A stretch of DNA of 64,000 nt, taken from positions 6,758,001-6,822,000 of the forward strand of contig JAYKYS010000016.1 in the NCBI GenBank assembly GCA_036924285.1, read 5' to 3'. Of this stretch, positions 1 to 10,439 are shown one piece after another. Origin of the DNA: Asterella californica (taxonomy: Eukaryota; Streptophyta; Marchantiopsida; Marchantiales; Aytoniaceae). The notes under the pieces are model-generated. The model saw only the letters and a list, made by a program, of their open reading frames with translations, made no database searches and was not told the origin of the DNA. The first letter of the stretch is position 1. The number at the start of each line of letters is the position of its first letter. A program made the translations under genes and the position numbers.

Positions 1-1930
1 TTCTAGTAGACTTCAGAGCAAATGCTTGACATACGTCGCAAGTTTTGCAATAGTCTAAACACTCTTTGAAAATCCCTCTCCAGTGGTAACCCGCATCCAA
101 AATCTTGAAAGCTGTTATCTTACCAGCAAAGTGACCTCCGCAAACAGTGCCATCGTGAAACTCGTGCATCAGCTTGAACGCCTCCTTCTGACCAACTGCT
201 CTCTTTAGTAAGCCATCTGCTCCTTGATGAAATAGAATTCCCTCCACCATGGTGTAAGGTTTGCATCTCTTGATCAACGCGTTACGTTCTCGTGTATGCA
301 TACCTTCTGGAAAAGAGTCATCTGCAAAGAAACTCCAGATTTCCTTGTACTCGTCCGGTATCTCCTCAATGCTTGTGATGGTCATCAGATGCTCGTCTGG
401 AAATGAATCATCAAACGGTTCTTCTCCCTCATCATCATAAGCCCTCGACAAAAGATCAGCATTCGCATGCTTTTTCCCTGGTCTATCTTCGATCACGTAG
501 TCGTATTCTGTTAGAAGGATCTTCCAACGAGCAATACGACCTTCGGCATTAGGCTTATTAAAGATATACTTTAAAGCCTTGCGATCTATGACTATGGAAA
601 ATTTTCCTCCTAGCAAGTAGTGTCGAAATTTCTTCAATCCGAAGATCACTGCTAATCCTTCTCGTTCAGTCACGGAGTAATTCTTCTCTGCTGACACCAT
701 CTGTCTACTAGCATAAGCTATAGGATGATCATGCCCATCTCCATCTAACTGACTTAATGTACACCCGATAGCTACATTGGAGGCATCCGTATACAAAATA
801 AATGCTTTACTCCACTCAGGTTTAGCAAGTATAGGAGCTATCACCAATGTCTTTTTCAGCTCCTCAAATGCTTCCTTTGCCTTCTGATCATGCACTATCA
901 AGTCAAAATCAACTCCCTTCTTCATGTACATAGTCAAAGCTATTGCTTTGTTTGAGAAGGAAAAGACAAACCTACGATAATATCCAACCATCCCAAGAAA
1001 CTGTCTCAACTTTGTCAAGTTGATTTGAAATGGAAGATCCACAATCTTCTTCACCTTCTCAGGATCTACCGCAATCCCCTTCTTGGAAATGATGTGTCCT
1101 AACAGCAGACCTTCTTCGCAGCCAAAGATGCACTTCTCTGGATTCAAAGAAGCGTTAGCTTGCTCCAACCGCTGCAAAACTTTGATCACATGATCAAAGT
1201 GGTCCTCCTTTCTTCCGTACACACAGAAATCATCAATGAAATCACGAACAAACTTCCTTATGAATGGTTCGAACACCTTGTTCATGAACCTCTGAAACGT
1301 GGCCGGAGCATTACACAGTCCCAATGGCATCACTCGAAATGCAAATGTTCCCCAAGGAGTAGTGAAAGTAGTCAACTGCTGGTATTCTTGTGCTATCTTG
1401 ATCTGGTTGTATCCACTATAACCATCACCAAAGCTGTACCACTCATGACCAGCAACTTCTTCCAAAATCTCATCTATAAATGATAGAGGATAATAATCCT
1501 TCTTGGTAACTGCATTCAGCTTCTTATAGTCTATGCACACTCGCAGCTTACCATTCTTCTTCTTGACAATCACAATGGGTGAAACCCATTCTGAGTTCTC
1601 CACCTCATAGATGAAACTCGCCTCCCTCAACTTGTCTATCTCTTCCTTGACCATCATCGTTGTTGTAGGATTGACCCTTCTCTGCTTTTGTCGAACTGGT
1701 CTTGCGTTCTCCTCCAATTCGATTTGATGAGTCTCGAGAGTCACCTCCTTCAAATCCTTGTAGCTGAAAGCAAACACATGGATATATTTTCGAAATATAT
1801 CTAGGAATCTACTTTTCTCCTCTTGAGTGACATTGATACCAAACTTCAAGGTAGCGAGTCTTCTCACAATCTCTCCCTCACTCAACTCTTCTTTGTCAGG
1901 ATCTTTCTCCACTGCTGTCGAGACAACAAG
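1..1930 (-). CDS. pol: gypsy pol: reverse transcriptase, RNase H, start of integrase (partial)
   Basis: This frame is open from an in-frame stop at 1931-1933 to the window edge, about 640 codons. Reading 5' to 3' I see the RT motif DGYSGYNQIKI, then PLGLCNAPATFQRFM, then the catalytic FIDDFCVYG at 1220-1240 (FIDD instead of YxDD). RNase H begins at YTDASNVAIGCTLSQ near 790 and continues through YASRQMVSAEKNYS and HANADLLSR. The H2C2 integrase domain has two histidines near 120-155 and CDVC at 29-40. The frame lies -1 relative to the upstream gag-protease frame and overlaps it by about 49 nt (1882-1930), so synthesis would need a -1 frameshift. I saw no clean X-XXY-YYZ slippery heptamer in the overlap. 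It reads as coding, with the usual acidic residues kept. Confidence 0.88.
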
Positions 1931-2928
1931 TCAATAGCACTAAGCTGATGTAATGATTCATCTCGACCAAATCCTTCGTCCTCAGACGAGGATTCTTGAT
2001 CGTAAGAATCTCCGGTATCTACTTCTGAGACACTTTGATCGTCTTCCGTATCAGATTCCCAGTAGTCACTAGTGGGTCTATCAGAGTCAGAAGTCACAAC
2101 TCCAACACCCGACAGAGGAACTATCACTCTATGATCTCTAGGCCCAATCCGTAAGTATCCCTTGTGCCACCTATCAGTGATGCGCACAGCTCTCAACCAA
2201 GGCCTACCTAGGAGCAAATCATAACTAGAGTCCTTTAATACTTGAAAGGACATCAATGTTTGAACTCCCATCACAGACACGACCACCTTCTCTAACACAC
2301 CAAGAGGTCTTACCCGTTGCTTGTTAGCCATCCCCACGACAATGCTAGCCGGGCGAGTTGATTCCATCCCCAACTTCTTCATCAACCTCTCCGATATGGC
2401 GTTTACAGCCGACCTTTCGTCCACCAATACGTCAGAGACGTAGTGACCATTAAACCGGACTTCAATCTTTGAAGCCCTAGTGCATACCTTTGAAGCATGC
2501 ACATCCACCACACCAACTCCCACTGACTTTGATGTCTTGCTCTTGGGTTTCTTCTTCTTGCTTCTCTTAGAACTCAATCCTCCTCTGAGTTCCCTTCGTA
2601 AGCTGGGATTAAGTGCGATCAGTTGTCCAACAGTGATGTTGGCTTTCTGAGCACCCACATCTTCAACCACATCATATTCCGCTTGGGAAGATGAAATGGT
2701 GAAATCCGCCATCCCCAGCTTCTTTCTTGGCTCCCTTGGTGTACTCGAAACATTACTCGAACGAGTACTTCTACTTGCTGACTCCTCCATGAAAACCGGT
2801 TCATCAAAAAATCGAGTTCTTTTCCTTTCTTGAGCTAAAAGCTCCACCGGTGCATGAGAAGAGTTTGAACTCTCTCCTTTCTCGTAGATGGGATCTCGTA
2901 CGACATCGATAGTAGCCACCTCCTTGTC
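1882..2928 (-). pseudogene. gypsy aspartic protease region
   Basis: This stretch continues the gag frame after a single TGA (2929-2931) and ends at TGA 1882-1884. A retropepsin-like segment lies at about 2390-2470: the strand-turn VRFNGHYVSDVLVD is followed by ERSAVNAISERLMKKLG. The catalytic aspartate is present, but the invariant glycine of D-T/S-G is arginine (D-E-R-S), which should disable the enzyme. A lysine-rich tract (KRSKKKKPKSKTSK) precedes the domain and an acidic serine-rich tail follows it. There is no ATG at the 5' end; the longest open frame begins at a GTG. Stop-codon read-through from gag is possible, but the damaged active site favours simple decay. Confidence 0.75.
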
Positions 2929-3933
2929 TCATCCTTGTGATGGATTTCCTTCACGCACATTCATTCTGACAGCTTCGGCACCTCTTGCTCCGTTGTTAGG
3001 ACAATTTTGCTGGAAATGAGAACCTCCACACGTCCAACAAGTGATTCCTCCAAAGTTACCTTGGTTGCCTCCAAAGTTACCTTGATTTCTTCTGTTAGGA
3101 TTGTTGTCGTAACCTCTTCGACCTCCTCCTCCACCTTTGTTCCTCCATTCTCGTAACTGCATCACGTTTATCTTGAGATCCGCAAGAGTATCGGTGATGC
3201 TCTTCAGCTCAGCATGAAAATCAGAGGTGGCAGTAGACATCGTTGTTGGGACAAACGGTCTTAGCACCACCGTTGGAGTAGGAGCTGACGTTGAAGCAAT
3301 CACCAATTGTGATGGTGCAAGTGCGATCGTTGTGGCTACACCAGGAGTCGAAGTTGACACCAGAGCAGCATGATGAGATTGGATGATATCTCCTTCATCC
3401 AAACTCTCTTCCATATTTGTCGCAATCTTGATGGCCTCCGCTTTGGTTGCTGGCTTCTCGTACCTCACTTGGGTTCGAATTGAAGGCCTCAATCCTCCCA
3501 CCAAGTTCTTGGTCAACACTGCTCCAATCCCCGCCATCGTTAACTCCACATTGTCTCCACTCTTCCGTAGGACCGTTCGAAACCGTTGCTCCAACTTATC
3601 CACCCTATCGGCATATTGCCGAACTTTCTCGTCATCCCGTTGTTTCAAATGAGTAAGCTCCACCATGAGCTTCTCATAACTCTCTTCTGGAAGAAATTCT
3701 TCGATGAGTGCATTACTCAACGTCTCTCAGGTGTCCTCAACTGCACCAGGTGTTTGACTCTTCACTCGGTCTTCATACCACGTAAGAGCAAAATCTTCTA
3801 AAAACTCTAGCAGTAACAACACCCATTCTTCCTTCCTTCTCACGTTGTTTCCGATGCAACCCCTTTTGAAGTCTCGTACAAATGGTTCTACATCTTCATT
3901 GTCCTTCCCATGAAACACTGGTAACTTCCCCAT
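2929..3933 (-). pseudogene. gag: gypsy gag with CCHC zinc knuckle
   Basis: The frame starts at ATG 3931-3933 and runs to TGA 2929-2931. It is interrupted by one TGA at 3727-3729, in the middle of the conserved gag core between LTWYEDRVKS and LIEEFLPEESYEKLM. Retrotransposon gag proteins usually have a tryptophan here, so TGG to TGA is the simplest reading. The C-terminus holds CWTCGGSHFQQNC (about 3000-3040), a C-X2-C-X3-H-X4-C knuckle of the plant gypsy type, next to a glycine/asparagine-rich stretch. Gag would form the virus-like particle and bind RNA. The same frame continues past the second TGA into the protease, so both TGAs may be recent damage to one gag-pro frame. Confidence 0.82.
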
Positions 3934-4276
3934 CTTGTAACTATTCTTTCTACCTTTCTAATTTTTGTGCAATAACTACTCGCTAAAAGAGTACGAACAT
4001 CACCAATTCTATTCGCGAATAATCTACCATAGGTAAAATGAAAGGAAATGGTTGTAACAACACCTCTTGTGCCATCTCTTCTCCCAAGGTAATCATGAGC
4101 CTGAGTCGCATCACCGTCTTCTCCACCATCCGAATGACGATCTCCATCACAACTCAGCCGAGTCCTCTTTTGAAGTCGACAACTTCTCCGTCTCAACTCT
4201 TTGAGTCTCGTCCAACTTCTCGACTACTGACGTAAGTAGAGCGGCCACATCGACGCACTTGTGTCCTCTTGATAGA

Positions 4277-4615
4277 TCACCCACTCCACAACTTGGACAA
4301 GGATCTTCTCTTAGAAGATGAATTGACGCAAGTGACGACCACTCGAAGACTTAAATCAGTAAACTCTCGCTTCCCTTTAGCTCTCTCGGTTCTGATTCTA
4401 GTTGGACAATTCACTACTTTATGTTCCAACCCTCTACAGAAATAACACCACAAGTCGGTTTCTACTCTTCTCCTCGGAGATTCTACTTGAGGTTTTGTAC
4501 TAGGGTTCTCAAACTCAACGATAATCTCTTTCGAGCTCTCTCCGACGCTTACTATGACATCTAAACCTTGAGGAAGGTTTCTAAGTCTAACTTTCCCACT
4601 CTTTTGAACTTCCAC
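4277..4615 (-). CDS. small zinc-knuckle ORF in the gypsy leader
   Basis: This is a 112-codon frame upstream of gag, in a different phase, starting at GTG directly after a TGA. It contains CYFCRGLEHKVVNC, a canonical C-X2-C-X4-H-X4-C knuckle, preceded by a short strand-rich segment (KVRLRNLPQGLDVIV) and a basic, arginine-rich stretch. The spacing differs from the knuckle in gag. It could be an extra ORF of this lineage, an older gag end left by a nested element, or a captured fragment. I do not recognise a full domain around it, and a chance ORF is not excluded. Confidence 0.4.
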   Translation of the reverse strand: MEVQKSGKVRLRNLPQGLDVIVSVGESSKEIIVEFENPSTKPQVESPRRRVETDLWCYFCRGLEHKVVNCPTRIRTERAKGKREFTDLSLRVVVTCVNSSSKRRSLSKLWSG

Positions 4616-5280
4616 TCATGTTGCACCTTTTCAACCATTAAGTGGACAAAATATCTTTGAAGAAAATAACTCTACATCCCTTTCTTAACTCTTTCGAGTT
4701 TTATACTGAAAATCGTGTATTATACATGCTATACACGAAATAAAATCCAATCTAAAATTAAGAGTCCATAATAATATCCTCATGACCATCGTCTGTACTG
4801 ATCCTAGCAGACATCTTAAAGTCACTTTTGTAAAGATCACACCCTACTTCGCCAGGAGCATTCGTGGCCTCCACAGTGAATGATACTTTGAACTCAACCT
4901 TCTTCGCATCTGTGCCGATGCTCGCAAAAGCTTCTTTATATAAAGCAAAAATGGCACCCCAACTGCAATAGATGCTTGATCACAACGCCTCTATACTTAA
5001 CGTTGGCCTTTCCGTCTCCGTTCTAACTCCCAAACGTCTCTTCTTCAACCTCGGCACTCGAACTGGATTCCCCATGACGTATCGTCAAGACCTCCTTGTA
5101 TGTCGAACCGTATATCTCTTAATCGGTAAGAGATCTCTCCAAGATTTTTGTGATCTCCAGTAGCTCAACCTCCAAACTACTAACTAATGAAGTTTCAATA
5201 GAAAATTTCTTAATCAAAAGAGATGGTGCTGACTGTACAAATTTTCAGAGAACTGAAATTTGTATATTTTCACTTCTCTC

Positions 5281-5660
5281 ATGACTTTCAACCCCCTCAA
5301 CTTTGAAAATTCATGGCTCTCTCTCCATACCATCTTTTCTCTTGATTTCTGTTGTCCTAGATAGCTTATCAGCCAATCTAAAACACTGGAAAGTTTCTCA
5401 GGAAAATAAAATTCACAGAAAATCTGACAATGACTGTAAACTTTTTCCAGAGAACAGAATTCTTCAACTCTCACGAATAGACCCCCTCAACTTTGAAAAT
5501 TCATTGCTCCCTCTCTAGACCACCTTTTCTTATGATTTCTTTTGTAGTAGATAGGTTACCAGCCAAGCTACAGTCTTGGAAAGTTTCACTGGAAAATAAA
5601 ATTCACAGAAAATCTGACAATGACTGTAAAATTTCTCAGAGAGCAGAAATCTTCAAACTC
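5281..5660. repeat. tandem duplication of about 190 bp in the gypsy leader
   Basis: Two copies follow each other with a 190-bp step. The word CCCCCTCAACTTTGAAAATT starts at 5292 and again at 5482, and GGAAAATAAAATTCACAGAA recurs near 5401 and 5590. The copies differ by scattered substitutions and small indels. The array lies between the primer-binding site and the coding region, where leader duplications can vary between copies of one element. Confidence 0.85.
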
Positions 5661-5939
5661 GGAAATTTTTCTCCTCTAATAACTTCTCTCTCCTCCTTTC
5701 TCTACAACTCTTGTTTCATCCCCTTTCAACTCTCCTCAAACTCTTTCTAAGTGAACAAGATATAAAGAATAACCTCGAATGCGGCATAGATCACTACGGG
5801 ATACACGAAAAGTTCTAATGTTGCTAACATCGCGTTAGCTCTCTCTCCTCCCAACGTTCTCTCCATATGTTCTCTCATAATCTCTTTTTGTCTAATATAG
5901 AACTGAACTCTAAACATTTTCAATGATCACTTCAAGTGA

Positions 5940-5958
5940 GGTCCGGGCAACGGAACCA
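5940..5958 (-). other. candidate primer-binding site
   Basis: Four bases after the inner end of the 5' LTR (...TTTACA) the minus strand reads TGGTTCCGTTGCCCGGACC. TGG is the expected complement of a tRNA CCA end. The sequence resembles the tRNA-Asp-type sites of some plant gypsy elements but is not identical, so I leave the tRNA unassigned. Confidence 0.7.
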
Positions 5959-5962
5959 AAAA

Positions 5963-6860
5963 TGTAAACCCTCCACGATCTCATCGATCAACTACCCTCC
6001 TCCCCGATCTCTCAACCTCCACGATCGCCACCGATGAATCGGCAAATGTCGGACGTGTCTCTCACTCAGGGGTCACCTCTGATGGCTTTGATGGAAGCAC
6101 ACCATGAATCTTGAAGGGAAAAATGCTAAGTTCACTCATTCATACACCCACAAATTTATCAACTAAAAATCTCCTAAACACATCAACTAAAATCCTCTAT
6201 TCTAACGACGTCTCTCAAGTTTTCACATGCTAAAAATATCCCACACTCTCTATATTTATCAAGTTGTCATTACGACGATGTGAAAACAAGGATGAGGAGC
6301 TCTTCTCTACTCCTCTATTTATACATTCTAGGTTTTTACTTTGATACCCTCCGGTAACTCAGCCGTAACTACTTTTACCGGGTTTTACTAAGATATTACT
6401 TAAGGTAAAAGCATTAATCACATGGGCTTATTCCTTCAAAGTCAACAACTTCTAGAAGGATTCTGGAATATTCTCAAGGAATCTCAAATTTCCACCCCCT
6501 CTCTACACTAGGACCCACTAAAAAGGAAACATGTGAAATCTCTTCTTGTTTTTAATGCCCACAAAGTCCACAACTTTAATCCAATCACTAATATCAAGTC
6601 AAAAAGGATATAAGGGATACTTTCCACCTCCTTTCTATTTTTTAGACAAGATGACAAGATAATAGTGCTCAATCTTTAGCAAATATCTGAATTCTGCCAA
6701 AAGTACAGCTAAGTTTAACCATAACTAACTTTTAGCTATTCATGACTAACTTGATACCTCCTTAAAGTACTTTGGTAGCAAATAAACATTCTCAACACTT
6801 AGTTATAACTAAACACCTTACTAATAGACAAACTTCCTATGTGTAACATAGGTCGTTACA
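5963..6860 (-). repeat. 5' LTR of the gypsy element (about 898 bp)
   Basis: On the minus strand the repeat starts TGTAACGACCTATG at 6860 and ends GGGTTTACA at 5963, giving TG...CA ends. The primer-binding site follows four bases later. A TATA box lies at 6315-6323, so U3 is about 6860-6290 and R/U5 the rest. Both ends are called from boundary signals only, because the second LTR is outside the window. Confidence 0.78.
6315..6323 (-). promoter_or_regulatory. TATA box in the gypsy LTR
   Basis: The minus strand reads TATAAATAG inside the LTR. Transcription would start about 30 nt further on, near 6285, leaving roughly 320 nt of R/U5. Confidence 0.6.
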
Positions 6861-6989
6861 TGATGTCTAGGATGAACTCGTGGTGGCATGATAACAATAA
6901 ATGCTAAGCCTTGTAGTAATCAGCCCTATCCGTCCGGAGGTCCAACTAACTATTTGATAATGAAGAATACAAATTCAAGGATGACCTAA

Positions 6990-7970
6990 ATTCTACTTAG
7001 CTTAGAATAGCTAATTAAAACTACGACCCTAATAAACACAAGGTAAAAACCTCCAAAAAATAAACCTTGTGCAAGTTGCAGAAAACAAGAGAGAGAGAGA
7101 CAAGACTAGAAGCTCCTGAAAATAAACTAGAGAAATGAGAGAGTGAGAACAGAAAGGAGAGCTATGGACGAGACCGAAGCTCTCCCCCTCCAAGCTGGAA
7201 GGGCCAAAGTGGCTCCTGCCAGCCAAAATTTGGCTGACAGGAGCCTCCTGACGTCCGTGCGTCAGGAGGCTTTTCTCTGGACGCCGGAAACTAGTATAAT
7301 AAAACGCGATTTATAATACGGGACGGAGAGAAATGGCTCGTCGGCTGCTACTGTGTTCTCAGGGAACAAGCACCCTGCACCCCGTGGCTGCTTGTTCTTC
7401 TCTTGTTTGGTTTGGCTCTTTTGCACAAGGTCTTTTCAAAATTCAAATTTTGAGAATATTCTTTTCAATTGGCTGAGATCGATTTCAGCTTTGGTCAAAC
7501 GTTGCTGAGCCGTTAGATATCGGCTGGAGGTCATCAAGGGCTCATTTTGTAGGTCTAGAACTACTCTTTCATTCAAGAGGTAGATGACAAGGTCTCGTTC
7601 AGAAATAAGTACAGTAAAGGTTGGCGCAATTCAGGTGGGCACTCCCGTGTTAAACTGATTAGCGGTGGAATATCTCACCGCTAATGTACTGCCTCTTGTG
7701 GTTTAACCAAACCTTAAAATGATTAGTCGAAGCTTGAGTTAGTTTAAATTTATGAAACCGTCAGTGAATTAAACATCTAATTCAGTCGGCTCCGTGAAAG
7801 AAGATAGAAACACATTACTGAAATGAAGTTCAGAATAACTAGCCGAAACTTAATTTAAATGAAATTATCAGACACCTTCGTTGAAATTAAACTTCTAAGG
7901 ACCTCTCCCACTGAACCCCTTATTTCATCTATGAGCCTTATGGCGAAGCAAGTCGCTTGCGGTAAAAACT
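6990..7970. repeat. diverged interspersed repeat, copy 1
   Basis: This stretch pairs with 12700-13690 in the same orientation. Shared landmarks, in order, are: a purine-rich AGAGAGAGAGACAAG-type tract; the words CAAAATTCAAATTT and GAATATTCTTT; a short hairpin with TAGCGGTG and CACCGCTA arms (7660-7684 here, 13428-13458 there); CTTGTGGTTTAA; and TCACTGAAATTAAACTTCTAA-like text. The copies are well diverged and I see no ORF. They could be two non-autonomous elements or old direct terminal repeats of one element. Confidence 0.55.
7211..7270. repeat. two abutting GC-rich hairpins
   Basis: The first hairpin, 7211-7245, has 17-bp arms with one mismatch and essentially no loop. The second, 7243-7270, has perfect 11-bp arms (GCCTCCTGACG / CGTCAGGAGGC) and a 6-nt loop. 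They share GCC at the junction. The surrounding sequence is less GC-rich. Confidence 0.8.
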
Positions 7971-8555
7971 CGAGTTTTTACTAACATGTAACATGTGTTT
8001 ATCTCTCACTAGCGATATTTTCCTTCATATCTTTGGCGAAAAACATTATCAAAAGAAGTTGAATAGCTATCGTTCTGTTCCCATGAAAATTTGACAGTCC
8101 ACGTAGAAGCCCAAGGGAACATTTTGTCCCGAAAAGCTTAGAGAGGTACCCCAGAGGAACCTCTGCCCCAAAACTATAGAGATTTGATTATTCCTTGAAG
8201 ATGCTAAATAAACTATAAACAATCGCAGTAGGAAGTGATCGCTTATTAACCAACCTAGAAAGCCATGAAACTTGTAAAGAAAAGATAGACAACTCTTTGC
8301 AAAAGCAATACCGACAGAAATCAAATCCAGTAACACCAGAAATATAAAACACTAAACAACTGAAAACTGAGGACTAAGCAATATAACCAGTTATTATCTC
8401 ACCAGGCACACGCCAAACACTGAGCACAGCAGTCAAAAAGACGTGGAAGTCAATGTTGTCATTGAGACAAGATCAAGAACTCAGCCAGAAATCCAAATCG
8501 TGAAACAAAGGTCTGTCAACTCAACGAGGACCTGGAGGACAAGAAGGACAAGAAC

Positions 8556-8588
8556 ATTCACTATGGAAGCGTCGCGTCCATAGTGAAT
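8556..8588. repeat. short perfect hairpin
   Basis: Arms ATTCACTATGGA and TCCATAGTGAAT (12 bp, perfect) flank a 9-nt loop containing GTCGCG. The surrounding 8000-8790 stretch has no supported gene. A 69-bp imperfect direct repeat follows: the TTGCCGT words near 8645 and 8714, each followed by AAGTCTGTGAGAAC. Confidence 0.7.
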
Positions 8589-9430
8589 CCGATAAATATC
8601 AAAAAGAAAAACGAGACCTAGCACATCTCTGCAGAAGGTGTCATTGCCGTGGACGTCAGAAGAATGCGCAAGTCTGTGAGAACCTAAATCACGTTGTCAC
8701 GTCGAGAAGTCATTGCCGTAGATGTTTCGCTGAATGCACAAGTCTGTGAGAACTAAACCTAGCTGCCTCGTCGGGAAGTCGCTCCGGTCTCATTCACCAC
8801 AGTGCTAAACATGAAGTGACGTGGCAAGGTGAGGGGTTTTTATACCCGACTTGTGAGGATTTTGTGTATTTTCTTGACCTGTGCCTCCTCCCTTCTTTAG
8901 AAGGGAGTGAACTTCCGCTGGAGAGGTCAGTCTGATGAGTTCGAACCCCATCGGATCCATTACTCACATTTCTCTCTCCTAAAACCAATGTCTTCGTAAT
9001 CTTCACCAAAACTTTCAGTTCCGTTTGTTTGTGATATTGATTCTGATGATGGTCAAGCAGCTGCATGCCTAGGTAAGAGTAGTAGAGTTGGGACTGCACA
9101 ATGCGTTGTATCGGACATTGAAGTCGTTGCCAGCGACTACCAGCGACAGAGTACGAATGTTGTTGAAAGTCATATGCAGCAACACACATTATCACTGCGA
9201 ATTTCATCGTGACCAACATGTTCCTCCAACTCATTCCTTCCAAACTCACTCCACTCCACTTCACTCCATTCTCTTTCTCGTCTGCGCATAATTAGACTCA
9301 GTAGTTTCTCTTCTCCCTCGGTACTTTTTTTTCCTCACTCGATCTCACAAACTACGGTTCTTTCTCCATTCTGTGTCTCTTTTGTTTTTTGGTTTGAATT
9401 TGATCCTTCATGGGTTTGAAGGTAGTCACA

Positions 9431-9795
9431 ATGGGGGTTATATCCAGGAGAATCGTGCCCGCTATGGGCATGGCTTGCATATGCTGTCCTGAGCTACGAG
9501 CGAGATCTCGTCAGCCGGTCAAGCGTTACAAGAAACTTTTGGTGGTTATATTTCTCAAGTCTCAGGTCTAGTTTCCTTCTTTTAGGATCCGAGGATTTCT
9601 TGTTCCACTCCGTCTGGAATTTGCTGTCTGCTGTGGTCGAGGGCATCGAGTAATGCCAATCCTGAACACCCAAAGTCGAGTAAGGATGCTATGCTCATTC
9701 TTGGTTGCTCATGACTGCAAGATGAACTGCCTAATGATCGTAAGATTGGCAAGTTGACGGAGTATGTGGTGAGAAATCTCCTGCGCATTCCAAAG
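9431..9795 (+). pseudogene. EFR3/SRL2-like ARM-repeat gene, 5' fragment (two exons)
   Basis: Exon 1 starts at ATG 9431 and runs to CAG 9565, followed by GT. Its product begins MGVISRRIVPA and includes CICCPELRARSRQPVKRYKK, the N-terminal signature of plant EFR3-like (rice SRL2-type) proteins. Those are membrane-linked scaffolds for a phosphatidylinositol 4-kinase complex; the cysteines are probably acylated. Exon 2 (9721-9795) gives DELPNDRKIGKLTEYVVRN and LLRIPK, the next conserved block, and ends at AAG|GT. Between them the acceptor reads CAA|GATGAA where CAG|GATGAA is expected, so in-frame splicing is lost unless another site is used. No later exon is visible; an inverted repeat begins immediately after exon 2. 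An intron remains, so this is a DNA-level fragment, not a processed copy. Confidence 0.72.
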
Positions 9796-9796
9796 G

Positions 9797-9835
9797 TGTC
9801 GCTCGTTTACACCTTTTCAATGTAAACGAACGACA
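9797..9835. repeat. inverted repeat at the break of the EFR3-like fragment
   Basis: Arms TGTCGCTCGTTTACA (9797-9811) and TGTAAACGAACGACA (9821-9835) differ at one position and flank a 9-nt loop. The repeat starts two bases after the last EFR3-like codon, so it may mark the insertion or deletion junction that ended the gene copy. Confidence 0.7.
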
Positions 9836-10439
9836 AGGAGGATATCAGTTATGGAGTAGCTGGACCGATCCTCCAGAAAAGTTGTGTACAAACAAGTGTT
9901 TACTTCCTATTCTACTATGGATGCAGACATGAACTTACTCGAAGTTTAACAAAGACCTGACTTCATTATTGAGACCTCTCCAATCCTTGAAATACGATTA
10001 TAGCATCGTAAACTGCAACAAGATTAGATTTGAGAATACTACTGATTCTGTGTGTGAATGCCTAGAGTTCCTCTCTCTTAAAATCAGTACAAATGTAATC
10101 TTCACGGATAAAAAAAGTGTCACGAAACTGATAAATAATACCACCACCTTGAACGCAGTAGAGCAATTTTTTTATTAGACTAAGTAAACGTTTACACAAG
10201 AGAATATTTTTTGAGACTTGTCTTACTCCACTTCGCACAGTTAAAAAATGCCAGCGGATTGTCAACACCATTTAAGCATGAACTCATATGAGTTCTCTCT
10301 TTGCACCTGAGGACAACCAAACAATATACCAATGTGTAGAATATGAATTTAAGAATAAAAAATATATATACAGCAAATAAATCTATATTATTCGTGATAT
10401 TATTTTATTCTTTTACATATAGATTATTATAAATGTACA

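Larger units (their letters stand above)
1..6860 (-). mobile_element. Ty3/gypsy LTR retrotransposon, 5' part, truncated by window edge
   Basis: Read on the minus strand the order is 5' LTR (5963-6860), primer-binding site, long leader, zinc-knuckle ORF, gag, aspartic protease, reverse transcriptase, RNase H and the start of integrase. That protease-RT-RNase H-integrase order defines Ty3/gypsy elements. The window starts inside the H2C2 zinc-binding domain of integrase, so the catalytic core and the 3' LTR are outside. Gag carries in-frame TGA codons and the protease has lost its conserved glycine, so this copy is probably not autonomous, although the 1.9-kb pol frame is fully open. The five bases after the LTR (TGATG, 6861-6865) are the expected target-site duplication; the partner is not visible. 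Confidence 0.9.

Noticed and set aside
1160..1483. 107-codon plus-strand frame
   Set aside because: It lies antisense to the clear RT coding frame of the gypsy element.
1882..1930. A programmed -1 slippery heptamer in the protease-pol overlap
   Set aside because: The closest candidate (A AAG AAG) does not allow proper re-pairing in the second codon, so I do not annotate a frameshift signal.
8920..8965. tRNA-like T-arm (AGTTCGAACCCC)
   Set aside because: No matching acceptor stem, D-arm or box A upstream at the right distance.
8794..9264. 156-codon minus-strand frame
   Set aside because: No recognisable domain and no supported exon context; left uncalled, although a lineage-specific gene cannot be excluded.
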